This document shows positions 1 through 7,703 of a stretch of DNA of 58,796 nt, one piece after another. A program made the position numbers and the translations under genes. The notes beneath the pieces are model-generated. The model ran no database searches and had not been told where the DNA came from. It saw only the letters and a list, made by a program, of their open reading frames with translations. The stretch comes from an uncultured bacterium (GTDB lineage: Bacteria > Bacillota > Limnochordia > DTU080 > JAAYLA01): the NCBI GenBank assembly GCA_937983075.1, contig CALKAQ010000118.1, positions 1 to 58,796 on the forward strand, written 5' to 3'. Numbering within the stretch: position 1 is the first letter of the stretch; the number at the start of each line of letters is the position of its first letter.

Positions 1-2
1 TG

Positions 3-1043
3 GGGAGGATGCTCCAATGCCTGGAGCCGATCAGTCACTGGCATTGGGCAGCCGTGGAAGTGCCCTCGCCCGGCTGGCCAGTCATGCTCGCAGCCGGGAT
101 GGCAATCATAGGCGTCAAGCTGTGGGAGCCCCGGTCGGCGCAGCGCCTGCGACTCGCCGGCAAGCGCCTGCTGCTGGTCGCACTGGGCCTTGTGGTGGCA
201 GCGAGCGCGTCGCCGCTGTGGACGATGTGGGAAAAACGCGTCGAAATCGTCTTTCTCGATGTGGGACAAGGGGACGCGATCTTCATCCGGACTCCTCGAG
301 GACGGACGGTGCTCATCGACGGCGGGGGGTCGCCGCGCAGCGCGGAGCGGCCGGAAGACTTTTTTGACGTAGGCAAGCATCGTGTCATGCCGTTCTTGCG
401 CCATCGAGGAATCCGGCGGATTGATGTGCTGATCAATTCGCATCCGCACGAAGACCATTTGCAAGGGCTGCTGGCGGTGCTGCGCGAACGACAGGTCGCC
501 CATGTGATCGATGCCGGGGACGCAGAAGACAGCATCACTTATCGTGAATACCGGGGCATCATTGCCGAGCGGTCGATAGCATATCACGTCGCTGCTCGCC
601 ATGACGTCATTCAACTTGAGCCAGGCATTTATCTGGAGGTGCTGCATCCCCCGGCGGACGCCGGGAACGAGTGGCAGGGGCTGAACAACCGCTCCCTCAT
701 CTTGCGCCTTGTCACCCCCTACGGAAACGTGCTTTTCACGGGAGACATTGAACGAGCCGGACAGCAGGAGCTTCTGTGGGGCGGAGAGAAGCTGGATTTG
801 GCCGCGCAGGTTGTCAAAGTTCCGCATCACGGTTCCGGGCGCGATCTCGAAAGACGCTTTATCGACGCGGTCCGGCCTGAGATCGCGGTAATTCAAGTCG
901 GCAAAAATTCCTTCGGCCATCCCGCTCCGGCCGTCATCGCGGCGTACGAAGAGCGCGGGGCCCGAGTGCTGCGCACCGACCGGCACGGTGCCGTCACTGT
1001 GCGTCTGTCGAAAAGAGGTTTGCATGTCACCACGTTTCGCTAG
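3..1043 (+). CDS. comEC: ComEC, C-terminal part (DNA uptake channel, beta-lactamase-like domain)
   Basis: C-terminal part of ComEC, the membrane protein that carries single-stranded DNA into the cell during natural transformation. The frame is already open at the left edge, so the N-terminal domain and most of the channel lie outside the window. Visible are the end of the competence region (VPSP), one hydrophobic helix near bases 165-210, and a complete metallo-beta-lactamase-like domain: LDVGQGDA, the metal motif SHPHEDH at 438-458, FTGDIE and PHHGS. In the family this domain is thought to be the nuclease that degrades the non-transported strand. holA starts 15 bp downstream, so the two are probably cotranscribed, as in B. 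subtilis. The family call is secure; the 5' truncation is a window edge. Confidence 0.93.
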   Translation, partial: GRMLQCLEPISHWHWAAVEVPSPGWPVMLAAGMAIIGVKLWEPRSAQRLRLAGKRLLLVALGLVVAASASPLWTMWEKRVEIVFLDVGQGDAIFIRTPRGRTVLIDGGGSPRSAERPEDFFDVGKHRVMPFLRHRGIRRIDVLINSHPHEDHLQGLLAVLRERQVAHVIDAGDAEDSITYREYRGIIAERSIAYHVAARHDVIQLEPGIYLEVLHPPADAGNEWQGLNNRSLILRLVTPYGNVLFTGDIERAGQQELLWGGEKLDLAAQVVKVPHHGSGRDLERRFIDAVRPEIAVIQVGKNSFGHPAPAVIAAYEERGARVLRTDRHGAVTVRLSKRGLHVTTFR

Positions 1044-1058
1044 AAAGGATGGAAGGCA

Positions 1059-2105
1059 GTGGACGAACGGCAGCTGCGCCACGAATTGAGTGAAAGGATC
1101 ATACGCCCGGCCTACGTCTTGCTCGGCAATGACGCGACACGGAGGGAACAGGCTTTTCGCGATATCCGGGACGCTGCCGTCGATCCGACGCTGCATGATT
1201 TGGCGGTGCAGACGTTCGACGGCGATTCGGTGCAGGTGGATCAAATCATTGAGGCCGCCAGAACCGCGCCGTTTTTGGGGGAACGGCGTGTCGTGTATGT
1301 GCGCCGCTTCGACGCCATGTCGACGGACGATCAAGCGACCGTCATCGAGCTTCTTGCCGCCGGATTGCCGACAACGGTGCTCGTGTTGGCCGCAACGTCA
1401 CTCGATCGCCGCCGCAAAGCCACACAAAGCTTGCTCGAACACGCGGCTGTGGTTCAATTGGAAGATCCTGAAGGTGAGGGGATGATCTCGTGGCTTTTGC
1501 GTGAATCCCGGGTGTACGGTTTGCGGCTGCAAGGTCAGACGGCCCGCCGCCTCATCGACGTGGCGGGAAGCCAGGTGGACGTGCTGCGCCGTGAGTTGGA
1601 AAAGCTGTCACTTTACGTCGGCTGCGGCGAGGTGACGGAGGAAGACGTCTTGCAAGTGGCCGCGGCCGGCAGCCCGGAAGCTGCACAAAACGCCATCTTT
1701 CAACTGTGCGACGCGGTTGCGGAAGGGCGCACGGCGCAAGCGCTGTATAAACTCGATGAGGTTTTGAACGGCGGAGCCAACGGTATTTATGTCATTGTCA
1801 TGCTGGCTCGCCATTATCGCCTGCTGCTCGGCGTCAAGACGTGCGGCGAAACGAATCCGAACCGTGTCAGCCAAGCCTTGAATCTGAAAGCACCGCGTTT
1901 TGTCGTCGAGCGCTTGTTGTCGCAAGCGGCACGCCTCACGCAAAGACAAATCGAAGAAGGGCTGCAGGTTCTTCTCAATGCGGATATGCAGCTCAAGAGA
2001 AGCGCGCCTGTGCGGCCGACAATTGAAAGCGTGATCATCCGGCTGACGGTGCGGACACGCGAAAAAACCGGCACCACGTACGGTACCGGCTCCCAAGGGG
2101 GATGA
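1059..2105 (+). CDS. holA: DNA polymerase III subunit delta
   Basis: The delta subunit of the clamp-loader complex, which opens the sliding clamp and loads it on primed DNA. The 348-residue length fits the family. The N-terminal region keeps the degenerate P-loop-like stretch (YVLLGNDATRREQ, about residues 19-31), followed by the AAA+-like domain and the helical C-terminal collar domain (NGIYVIVMLARHYRLLL, about residues 239-255). The GTG start at 1059 is chosen because it follows a purine-rich Shine-Dalgarno stretch (AAAGGATGGAAGG) 15 bp after comEC. The gene ends facing rpsT on the other strand, with about 90 bp between them and no obvious terminator. Position between comEC and rpsT matches B. 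subtilis. Confidence 0.93.
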   Translation: MDERQLRHELSERIIRPAYVLLGNDATRREQAFRDIRDAAVDPTLHDLAVQTFDGDSVQVDQIIEAARTAPFLGERRVVYVRRFDAMSTDDQATVIELLAAGLPTTVLVLAATSLDRRRKATQSLLEHAAVVQLEDPEGEGMISWLLRESRVYGLRLQGQTARRLIDVAGSQVDVLRRELEKLSLYVGCGEVTEEDVLQVAAAGSPEAAQNAIFQLCDAVAEGRTAQALYKLDEVLNGGANGIYVIVMLARHYRLLLGVKTCGETNPNRVSQALNLKAPRFVVERLLSQAARLTQRQIEEGLQVLLNADMQLKRSAPVRPTIESVIIRLTVRTREKTGTTYGTGSQGG

Positions 2106-2197
2106 ATGATTGGGCGGACAAGAAGGTAACAGCCGTTGGCCTGTGCAATCAGCGTCGCTGTTCGTCGATGCAGCGAACTGCATGACGAGTCGGGTGT

Positions 2198-2461
2198 TTA
2201 GCCGAGTTGCGCAAGACTGCGTGCCAGGCGAGACTTCTGACGGGCTGCTTTATTGCGGTGAATGATGCCTTTGTTTGCAGCTCGGTCAAGGGCTGAAGCG
2301 GCAATGGCGAAAGCCTGCAGTGCTGCTTCCTTATCGCCTTGCATGATCGCCGCCCGGCATTTTTTCACCAGTGTCCGCGCTCTCGAGCGATACATCCGGT
2401 TGTACTGCCGCCGACGTTCACTCACCCGTGCCCGCTTGGCAGCCGATAGAGAGTTGGCCAT
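2198..2461 (-). CDS. rpsT: 30S ribosomal protein S20
   Basis: Small-subunit protein S20, which binds the 5' domain of 16S rRNA early in assembly. The 87-residue basic helical protein starts MANSLSAAKRARVSERRR, the recognisable S20 N-terminus, and continues with the usual helix-rich region and the RNKAARQKSRL segment near the C-terminus. A GGGAGGTG Shine-Dalgarno lies just upstream on the minus strand. It is monocistronic and reads towards holA; a sigma-A promoter is visible at 2538-2566. Length and sequence are typical. Confidence 0.97.
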   Translation of the reverse strand: MANSLSAAKRARVSERRRQYNRMYRSRARTLVKKCRAAIMQGDKEAALQAFAIAASALDRAANKGIIHRNKAARQKSRLARSLAQLG

Positions 2462-2537
2462 GCTGACGTTTCACCTCCCGCACGAGGATTTGGCGGTACT
2501 CATCTTCCAAGTTTGACAAAAACGATGGACCTCGAGT

Positions 2538-2566
2538 ATTGTAGCACGCCTTCCTTCGGAATTCAA
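2538..2566 (-). promoter_or_regulatory. Sigma-A promoter of rpsT
   Basis: Read on the minus strand: -35 TTGAAT (2561-2566), 17-bp spacer, -10 TACAAT (2538-2543). It lies about 77 bp upstream of the rpsT start and points at it. Matches are 4/6 and 5/6 with ideal spacing. Seen directly in sequence; activity is inferred. Confidence 0.65.
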
Positions 2567-2664
2567 CCAGAGTCGCAAAAAGTCGCCACGTGAGTGATGT
2601 TTTGTCCGGTTAGTGTTAGAGAACCACTTCGCGGGGAATGATTGCTCCTGGAGGTGGTGGCGCG

Positions 2665-3840
2665 ATGGACGATCGAACGGAAGAAGAGCTTTCCTCGTTC
2701 GACCACGTCATGACGGATTTGGCGCTCGAAGCACACCAGGTACTGGTTCAAGGACGAGGCGGACCCGAAATTCCCGGCGTCCGTGTGGAAACCGAGCGGC
2801 GCGAATTTGCTGAAATCAGCCGCGTATCCATCGAAACGGATGCGGGAGCGCGTGCCATGGGCAAAGCCCCCGGCACCTATGTGACCATTGAGGCGCCTTC
2901 CTTGCGCAACCGGAACCAGCAGGAGCAGGAACAAGTCTCACAATATTTGGCGGAAGAAATCAGCAAGTTTTTTGAAAGCATGCACATCGGACCCGAAGAC
3001 CCGTGTCTCGTCGTCGGTTTGGGCAACCGCAATGCCACGCCGGACGCGGTCGGACCCGCCACCGTGGACGAGCTCTTGGTCACCCGTCATTTGCACGAGA
3101 TGGCACCGCCCGAGCTGCGGGGCGGCTTGCGCCCCGTCGCGGCAATTGCCCCGGGCGTGCTCGGGCTGACGGGCATTGAAACAGGGGAAATCATCGCCGG
3201 AATCGTCGACCGCATCCGGCCGGCCGTGGTCATTTGCATCGATGCGTTGGCGTCACGCAGTGCGGAACGGTTGGGCACCACGATCCAGCTGGCGGATACC
3301 GGAATCAACCCGGGCGCCGGCATCGGCAACCAGCGCATGGGGATAACCCGTGAGACCATCGGCGTTCCGGTGCTTGCCATCGGCGTTCCGACCGTCATCC
3401 ATGCGACGACGATTGTCGGCGATGCGCTCGACTTGCTGGCGCAAGAGCTGCGAGGGGGAGGGGCGAACTCGAGTCCGGTCGGCTCACACGGAACAGGGCG
3501 GCTTGATCCGAGCCGCATCCGGGTGCGTGAAACTCAGGCCGGATTCGGTCCACAAGCCGGTGCCTATGGAAGTGGACTGCAGCCCGCCGGATCGGCGCAG
3601 CAGTACAGCCGGACCGGTGTTCCCATCGGGCACGATGCACTGGGGCTGCCGATTGATCCGGTGCAAAAAAAGTTCATGGTGCAGCAGCTTCTCGGTCCTC
3701 ACATGGGCGCGATGGTTGTTACACCGAAAGAGATCGATACGATGATCGAAGACATTGCGGCTTGCCTCGGCGGCGGCATGAATGCCGCTTTACATCCGGC
3801 GATCGATCTGACAGACATTCTGGCGTATCTTCAAGGTTGA
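2665..3840 (+). CDS. gpr: Germination protease GPR (spore endopeptidase)
   Basis: GPR cleaves the small acid-soluble proteins that coat spore DNA, supplying amino acids at germination. It is made in the forespore as an inactive zymogen that loses a short N-terminal propeptide. The 391-residue protein has the family signatures TDLALEAHQ near the N-terminus (the mature enzyme usually starts close to this), VVGLGNRNATPDAVGP, the segment ending IAPGVLGLTGIETGEI, and AIDALASRS-like VICIDALASRS. I chose the ATG at 2665 because GGAGGTGG lies 8 bp upstream; an in-frame ATG at 2638 has a weaker context. Its 3' end overlaps the convergent solute-binding-like gene by 10 bp. It directly marks the organism as a spore former. 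No convincing sigma-F or sigma-G promoter was found upstream. Confidence 0.95.
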   Translation: MDDRTEEELSSFDHVMTDLALEAHQVLVQGRGGPEIPGVRVETERREFAEISRVSIETDAGARAMGKAPGTYVTIEAPSLRNRNQQEQEQVSQYLAEEISKFFESMHIGPEDPCLVVGLGNRNATPDAVGPATVDELLVTRHLHEMAPPELRGGLRPVAAIAPGVLGLTGIETGEIIAGIVDRIRPAVVICIDALASRSAERLGTTIQLADTGINPGAGIGNQRMGITRETIGVPVLAIGVPTVIHATTIVGDALDLLAQELRGGGANSSPVGSHGTGRLDPSRIRVRETQAGFGPQAGAYGSGLQPAGSAQQYSRTGVPIGHDALGLPIDPVQKKFMVQQLLGPHMGAMVVTPKEIDTMIEDIAACLGGGMNAALHPAIDLTDILAYLQG

Positions 3841-5255
3841 ATCGCCCGCAGCGTTCCGAGGCGAGCCGCGGCAATGGCTTCGAGCTCACGCCGGACGGCT
3901 TCGACAAACGCTCGGGGGTCCAAGCGGCCTGCGAGCAGATCGAACAATTTCGGCGCGATCACTTTTTCCAGTGCCTCGGCTTCCAGGCGTGCAATGTGAT
4001 GGTCGGCCGGCGGCGCCGTCAGGCGTTCGGCGAGGGCCACGAGAGCGTTCGTATGCACGGCGGGCAAACCGGTGCCGACAGCCCATTTGGACAGCGAAGA
4101 AGGATGTGCCGGGATGGCCAGCAGGCGACTCGCCTGCCACAGCCCCAACCGACGGCTCAAATGATCGGCGACGAGCATCACAGCCCGGGTATGGTCGTCG
4201 CCGACGTGGGGTTCCCGGCGAAAAACGGCGTAGCCGGCGACGTATCCGCTGACGCCGACGAGATGATCGCCGAAATAAGGGGGCGAAGTGACCGCCAGAA
4301 CTGAACTCGAATGGCCCGCAGCCGCATCGGATTCTTCCGGATGAGTCAATTCGCCGACTCGTGTGAACGCATGATGCAGCAGCAGATGATTGACCGGGGC
4401 GACAGCGGCGGCTTGACGTTCCCAGAAGTTTTCGAGGCGTGAGCGGGAAACTTGTTCGGGCTGGGCGGACATGAGTTTTTCCTGCTGCAGGCTGTGGAGA
4501 AAGTGCGCAGCCTGCAGCATGGCTTCTTCGGTCCACTGGAGGGTTCCGGTTTCGTCGTACAAGCCGTGCCCCGTCGTAGCCGTAATCATGCCCGCAAACA
4601 GCCGCGGATCATAAGCGTTGTAGGCCAGCACATGCCGATTGGGCTGCACGGCCCGCGCTCGTTCGAGGAACGTGTCATCATCCAGTGCACCCGAGGCCAT
4701 GGTGAAGCCGTCGATGGAGGCATGATGCAGCCATAGGTCCATGGTGATCCAACGGGGCCATGCCCACATGGTGTCGCCGATGGTCACACCGGCGACGGCG
4801 GGGGCGGCAAGATCGGCTCGATTGACCTCCGAGAGGAACGGGGTGACGGGTATTTGCAGCGGCGTGTCGAAGCGATGGCCGAGCATCGTACCGGCGATGT
4901 CGGGAGGCATACCGGCATCTAGAGCCTCTTGAAGCCGGCTTGGCAGTTCGGCGGGATCAATAAAGACGACTTCAACCGATATATTGGGGTAAATGTGACT
5001 CAGCTCACGTACGGCTTCGAGCACGGCTTCGCGCTGCGGATTCGTTCCGCCGCCGGGAATGAACAAGTCGGGTTCCCACAACACGACCTCATAGCGGCGG
5101 TTGGGATGGATTTCCGCCAAGGGATCGATGCGAACGCCGCCGACATCGACAAGTCGGGATTGCCATTGAAATACTTTCCAGCCGCCCAAGGCGAGTCCGA
5201 CGACGATGAGCGCCAAGAGCCCCCGCACAATAAGCCGGTTTTTGCCGTTCTTCAC
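3831..5255 (-). CDS. Membrane-anchored solute-binding-like protein, function unknown
   Basis: A 474-residue protein resembling family 1 extracellular solute-binding proteins of ABC importers (pattern VVLWEPDLF...NPQREAVLEAV...YPNISVEVVFID, then a W-rich central part). It has a single N-terminal hydrophobic segment (RGLLALIVVGLALGG, about residues 10-24) and no lipobox cysteine, so it looks anchored by an uncleaved helix and not as a lipoprotein. No ABC permease or ATPase gene is nearby, so transport is doubtful. The GTG at 5255 is preferred over the ATG at 5270 because AGGGGTGG lies 5-10 bp upstream of it. It is second in an operon behind the L,D-transpeptidase (28-bp gap) with a sigma-E-like promoter. 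Fold assignment is by general pattern; the ligand is unknown. Confidence 0.7.
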   Translation of the reverse strand: MKNGKNRLIVRGLLALIVVGLALGGWKVFQWQSRLVDVGGVRIDPLAEIHPNRRYEVVLWEPDLFIPGGGTNPQREAVLEAVRELSHIYPNISVEVVFIDPAELPSRLQEALDAGMPPDIAGTMLGHRFDTPLQIPVTPFLSEVNRADLAAPAVAGVTIGDTMWAWPRWITMDLWLHHASIDGFTMASGALDDDTFLERARAVQPNRHVLAYNAYDPRLFAGMITATTGHGLYDETGTLQWTEEAMLQAAHFLHSLQQEKLMSAQPEQVSRSRLENFWERQAAAVAPVNHLLLHHAFTRVGELTHPEESDAAAGHSSSVLAVTSPPYFGDHLVGVSGYVAGYAVFRREPHVGDDHTRAVMLVADHLSRRLGLWQASRLLAIPAHPSSLSKWAVGTGLPAVHTNALVALAERLTAPPADHHIARLEAEALEKVIAPKLFDLLAGRLDPRAFVEAVRRELEAIAAARLGTLRAIQP

Positions 5256-5283
5256 AGTGCCACCCCTCATTTGTGATCCCTGT

Positions 5284-6246
5284 TCATTTCAGGCCGAGAA
5301 GATAGTAAATGTCGCTGTATACGGTGCCATCGACGGGCAGGCCGTAGATTTCCTGCAGCCGGCGAACCGCTTTTTCGGTGTTCGGCCCGTAGCGGCCGTC
5401 GGCGCCACCAGCGTCCAAACCGATGTCCTGCAACCGAAACTGCACGAGCACGACATCTTCGCCCGTCGTTCCCACTTGCATGCGCCGACCGATCTGGACG
5501 GGCGGCGGATCACCGACGATGATCACCCGCGTGCCAATGTCCACCCACTCGTACAATTCCTCCACGTCGTGATTGTACATGCGGATACAACCGGCGCTTG
5601 CTCGATGGCCGATCGAACCGGGTTGATTGGTGCCATGGATCCCGTATATTCCCCACGGAACGTTCAAGCCCATCCAACGGGTGCCAAAGCCGCCGCCCCA
5701 ACGCCCTTTGTTAATCACGCGCCATTCACCGATGGGGCTGAGCGTGTAGCGGGTCGGGCGGCCCACCGCGACCGGATAGGTTTTGAATGGCTCACCGTCG
5801 ACGTAAACCGTCAATGTCAACGTCCGTGTGTCGACGAGAAGGTACAGATCGGCGTCGGGCGGAGGCGCCTGCTGCGTTGTCTGTGCCGGCTGCTCGTTCA
5901 CGTCCGGCAGCAAATACGGCCAGTGCGCGATGCGAAAAACACCGTCGGGCACGAGGCCTGCCGCCGCCTGGAACTTTTCCACCGCCTGTGCGGTCAGTGG
6001 ACCGTACACACCGTCGATCGCTCCGTCGTAGTAGCCGCTCGCGGCAAGGTGCTCTTGCAGTTCGACGACATCAGGTCCTTCCATGCGGGGCGTTGTGAGA
6101 AAAAGCGTGCGATCGACGGCACAGCCTGCCGGCACCGGGGTCAGCGAAAGGGCATCGGCTGCGTAACTCAGCGGTGTAGCTGTCATCATGCCAGCGAGAA
6201 CGCAGAAGACCAACATCCGGCATGTCCGAGAGCGGTGAACCCGCAT
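5284..6246 (-). CDS. L,D-transpeptidase (YkuD domain) with two peptidoglycan-binding domains
   Basis: A secreted cell-wall enzyme of 320 residues. L,D-transpeptidases form 3-3 cross-links in peptidoglycan or attach proteins to it through a catalytic cysteine. Domain order: signal peptide (CRMLVFCVLAGMMTATPLSYAADA), peptidoglycan-binding repeat 1 (VVELQEHLAASGYYDG), YkuD catalytic domain with the HGTNQPGSIGH and ASAGCIRM motifs (catalytic Cys in the latter), and a second peptidoglycan-binding repeat (VLVQFRLQDIGLDAGG) at the C-terminus. The ATG at 6246 lies 6 nt after a perfect AGGAGG; upstream in-frame ATGs lack a usable site. It heads an operon with the solute-binding-like gene and diverges from spoIIP. 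B. subtilis YkuD is spore-associated, which agrees with the sigma-E-like promoter here. Confidence 0.92.
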   Translation of the reverse strand: MRVHRSRTCRMLVFCVLAGMMTATPLSYAADALSLTPVPAGCAVDRTLFLTTPRMEGPDVVELQEHLAASGYYDGAIDGVYGPLTAQAVEKFQAAAGLVPDGVFRIAHWPYLLPDVNEQPAQTTQQAPPPDADLYLLVDTRTLTLTVYVDGEPFKTYPVAVGRPTRYTLSPIGEWRVINKGRWGGGFGTRWMGLNVPWGIYGIHGTNQPGSIGHRASAGCIRMYNHDVEELYEWVDIGTRVIIVGDPPPVQIGRRMQVGTTGEDVVLVQFRLQDIGLDAGGADGRYGPNTEKAVRRLQEIYGLPVDGTVYSDIYYLLGLK

Positions 6247-6286
6247 GACCATCCTCCTGCTCTGACGGTGTCCATTTGATGTACGA

Positions 6287-6315
6287 GTTATATGGCTGTG
6301 GGACATGGAATATGA
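6287..6315 (-). promoter_or_regulatory. Sigma-E-like promoter of the L,D-transpeptidase operon
   Basis: On the minus strand: -35 TCATATT (6309-6315), 14-bp spacer, -10 CATATAAC (6287-6294). The B. subtilis sigma-E consensus is about KMATATT, 14-15 bp, CATACANT; the -35 matches fully and the -10 at most positions. It lies 40 bp upstream of the start codon. Promoter match is seen; mother-cell control is inferred. Confidence 0.55.
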
Positions 6316-6323
6316 CGCGAACC

Positions 6324-6352
6324 ACATATCCTGTCCACCATCGCCATAGATT
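6324..6352 (+). promoter_or_regulatory. Sigma-E-like promoter of spoIIP
   Basis: Candidate -35 ACATATC (6324-6330), 14-bp spacer and -10 CATAGATT (6345-6352). Five of seven -35 positions and most -10 positions fit the sigma-E consensus. spoIIP is a sigma-E gene in B. subtilis. The predicted start of transcription falls at the edge of the Shine-Dalgarno (6358-6365), an unusually short leader, which lowers confidence. Confidence 0.4.
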
Positions 6353-6374
6353 GTGGTGGAAGGAGCGGTGGTTT

Positions 6375-7703
6375 ATGGGCTGGAGGATGCGGGCGCTTCA
6401 ACGCAGGATGCGGCAGTGGGCGGCGCGCAACTTGGCACGGCGGCGGTTTCGTACGCGCTCGCACGTGCGAAGCTTGTTTTTTCTCTACATTGGAATCGCG
6501 GTTTCCGCCGCCGTCATCACCGTTGCGGTTCAGCAGCCGGCTTGGGTGCGGTTTGTCGTGCATCAAATCGGCGCTGGGGTGAAGCAAGGGGCGCAGTGGA
6601 TCGTGCCTGCCATGTATCGGACGCTGCAGCCTTCTGGCGAAAGTGCGGCAGCAATCGTGGAAGACACGTTGCCGTATCGCTACGCGCTGGATCATGAACC
6701 GTCGCCGGCGACGACGTGGCTCATGACGTTGCGGGCCTGGATCTTCGTAGCCACCGCGTACGATGTTTGGCAGCCGGATACCTTTTTGGAAGCGGAACTG
6801 CCCGGCTACGCGCACCTCGCCCGCAGCGGCCGGGAAACCGTGCGGTCACCGGGATCTGATCCTGCTTCCAATGGGGACACGCCGCCTATGAACGTTCCGG
6901 ACGAACGCCGGGTGGACGACGGCGGCACACCGGCTCAGCCTGCCGACGATATCGTGCCGGGCGAGCCAATTGCTGGCGGCGGAACGGAGCCGGACGGGAC
7001 GAGCATCGGCAGGTCGGATGACGGGGCGCGTGATCCGCTGCAGGTGCTGCGTGAAGTGGACTGGGGCGATGAGCCGCTTGTCGCCGTGCTGCACACGCAT
7101 CCGTCGGAAATGTATCGCACCGACACGTTTGCGCCGGCCAACCCAAACGATTACCATCGATTTGATACGGCCGACACCGGCGTCGTCCGCGTCGGTGCGC
7201 GGATCGTCGACATCCTTTGGAATGAGTACGGCATTCCGGCGGTGCACGACACGACGCTGCACAACACGCCGTGCCATCATTGTGCGTACGCAGAATCGCG
7301 TGTGACGGCTCAGCGCCTTATTCGCAGTTATCCTTCATTGGAATTTATCTTTGACATTCACCGCGACGGTGCAGTCGACGTTTCCATGCTGACGTCGGTG
7401 GGTGATGAAACCGTCGCACAGCTGGCCATCGCCGTAGGGCGAGGCCACAATCAGTGGACGCGCAATCTCGCAGCGGCTGAAACCATCGCTCAGCTGTTCA
7501 ACGAAGCGTATCCGGGTGTTTTTCGCCGGATTTTGCATCTCGACCACCGGTACAACCAAGATTTGCATCCGCGCTTTCTGCTCGTGGAAATGGGGAACTA
7601 TTACGACCACGAAAAATACGCGCTCCGCACAGCCGAAATGTTGGCGGAAATTATCGCCAAAGCACTTTACTTGGAGCGGTTTGGCGAGGCAGCCTGGAAT
7701 TAG
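6375..7703 (+). CDS. spoIIP: Stage II sporulation protein P (peptidoglycan amidase/endopeptidase)
   Basis: SpoIIP, with SpoIID and SpoIIM, hydrolyses septal peptidoglycan and drives engulfment of the forespore by the mother cell. The 442-residue protein has a basic cytoplasmic N-terminus, one membrane helix (about residues 33-52), a long Gly/Pro/Asp-rich linker, and the C-terminal amidase domain with LHTHPSEMY, DIHRDGAVD, GRGHNQWTRN and LVEMGNY motifs that supply metal and catalytic residues. The ATG at 6375 follows GGAAGGAG by about 9 nt; earlier in-frame ATGs lack a site. Position after gpr is as in B. subtilis, but here two minus-strand genes are inserted between them. The stop codon overlaps that of murJ by 4 bp. 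Confidence 0.95.
   Translation: MGWRMRALQRRMRQWAARNLARRRFRTRSHVRSLFFLYIGIAVSAAVITVAVQQPAWVRFVVHQIGAGVKQGAQWIVPAMYRTLQPSGESAAAIVEDTLPYRYALDHEPSPATTWLMTLRAWIFVATAYDVWQPDTFLEAELPGYAHLARSGRETVRSPGSDPASNGDTPPMNVPDERRVDDGGTPAQPADDIVPGEPIAGGGTEPDGTSIGRSDDGARDPLQVLREVDWGDEPLVAVLHTHPSEMYRTDTFAPANPNDYHRFDTADTGVVRVGARIVDILWNEYGIPAVHDTTLHNTPCHHCAYAESRVTAQRLIRSYPSLEFIFDIHRDGAVDVSMLTSVGDETVAQLAIAVGRGHNQWTRNLAAAETIAQLFNEAYPGVFRRILHLDHRYNQDLHPRFLLVEMGNYYDHEKYALRTAEMLAEIIAKALYLERFGEAAWN

Noticed and set aside
2580..2664. Sigma-G or sigma-F promoter of gpr
   Set aside because: No CATNNTA or matching -35 at proper spacing could be found, although such control is expected from B. subtilis.
5206..6279. 357-codon plus-strand open frame
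   Set aside because: Antisense to the L,D-transpeptidase, which has a signal peptide, catalytic motif and perfect Shine-Dalgarno.
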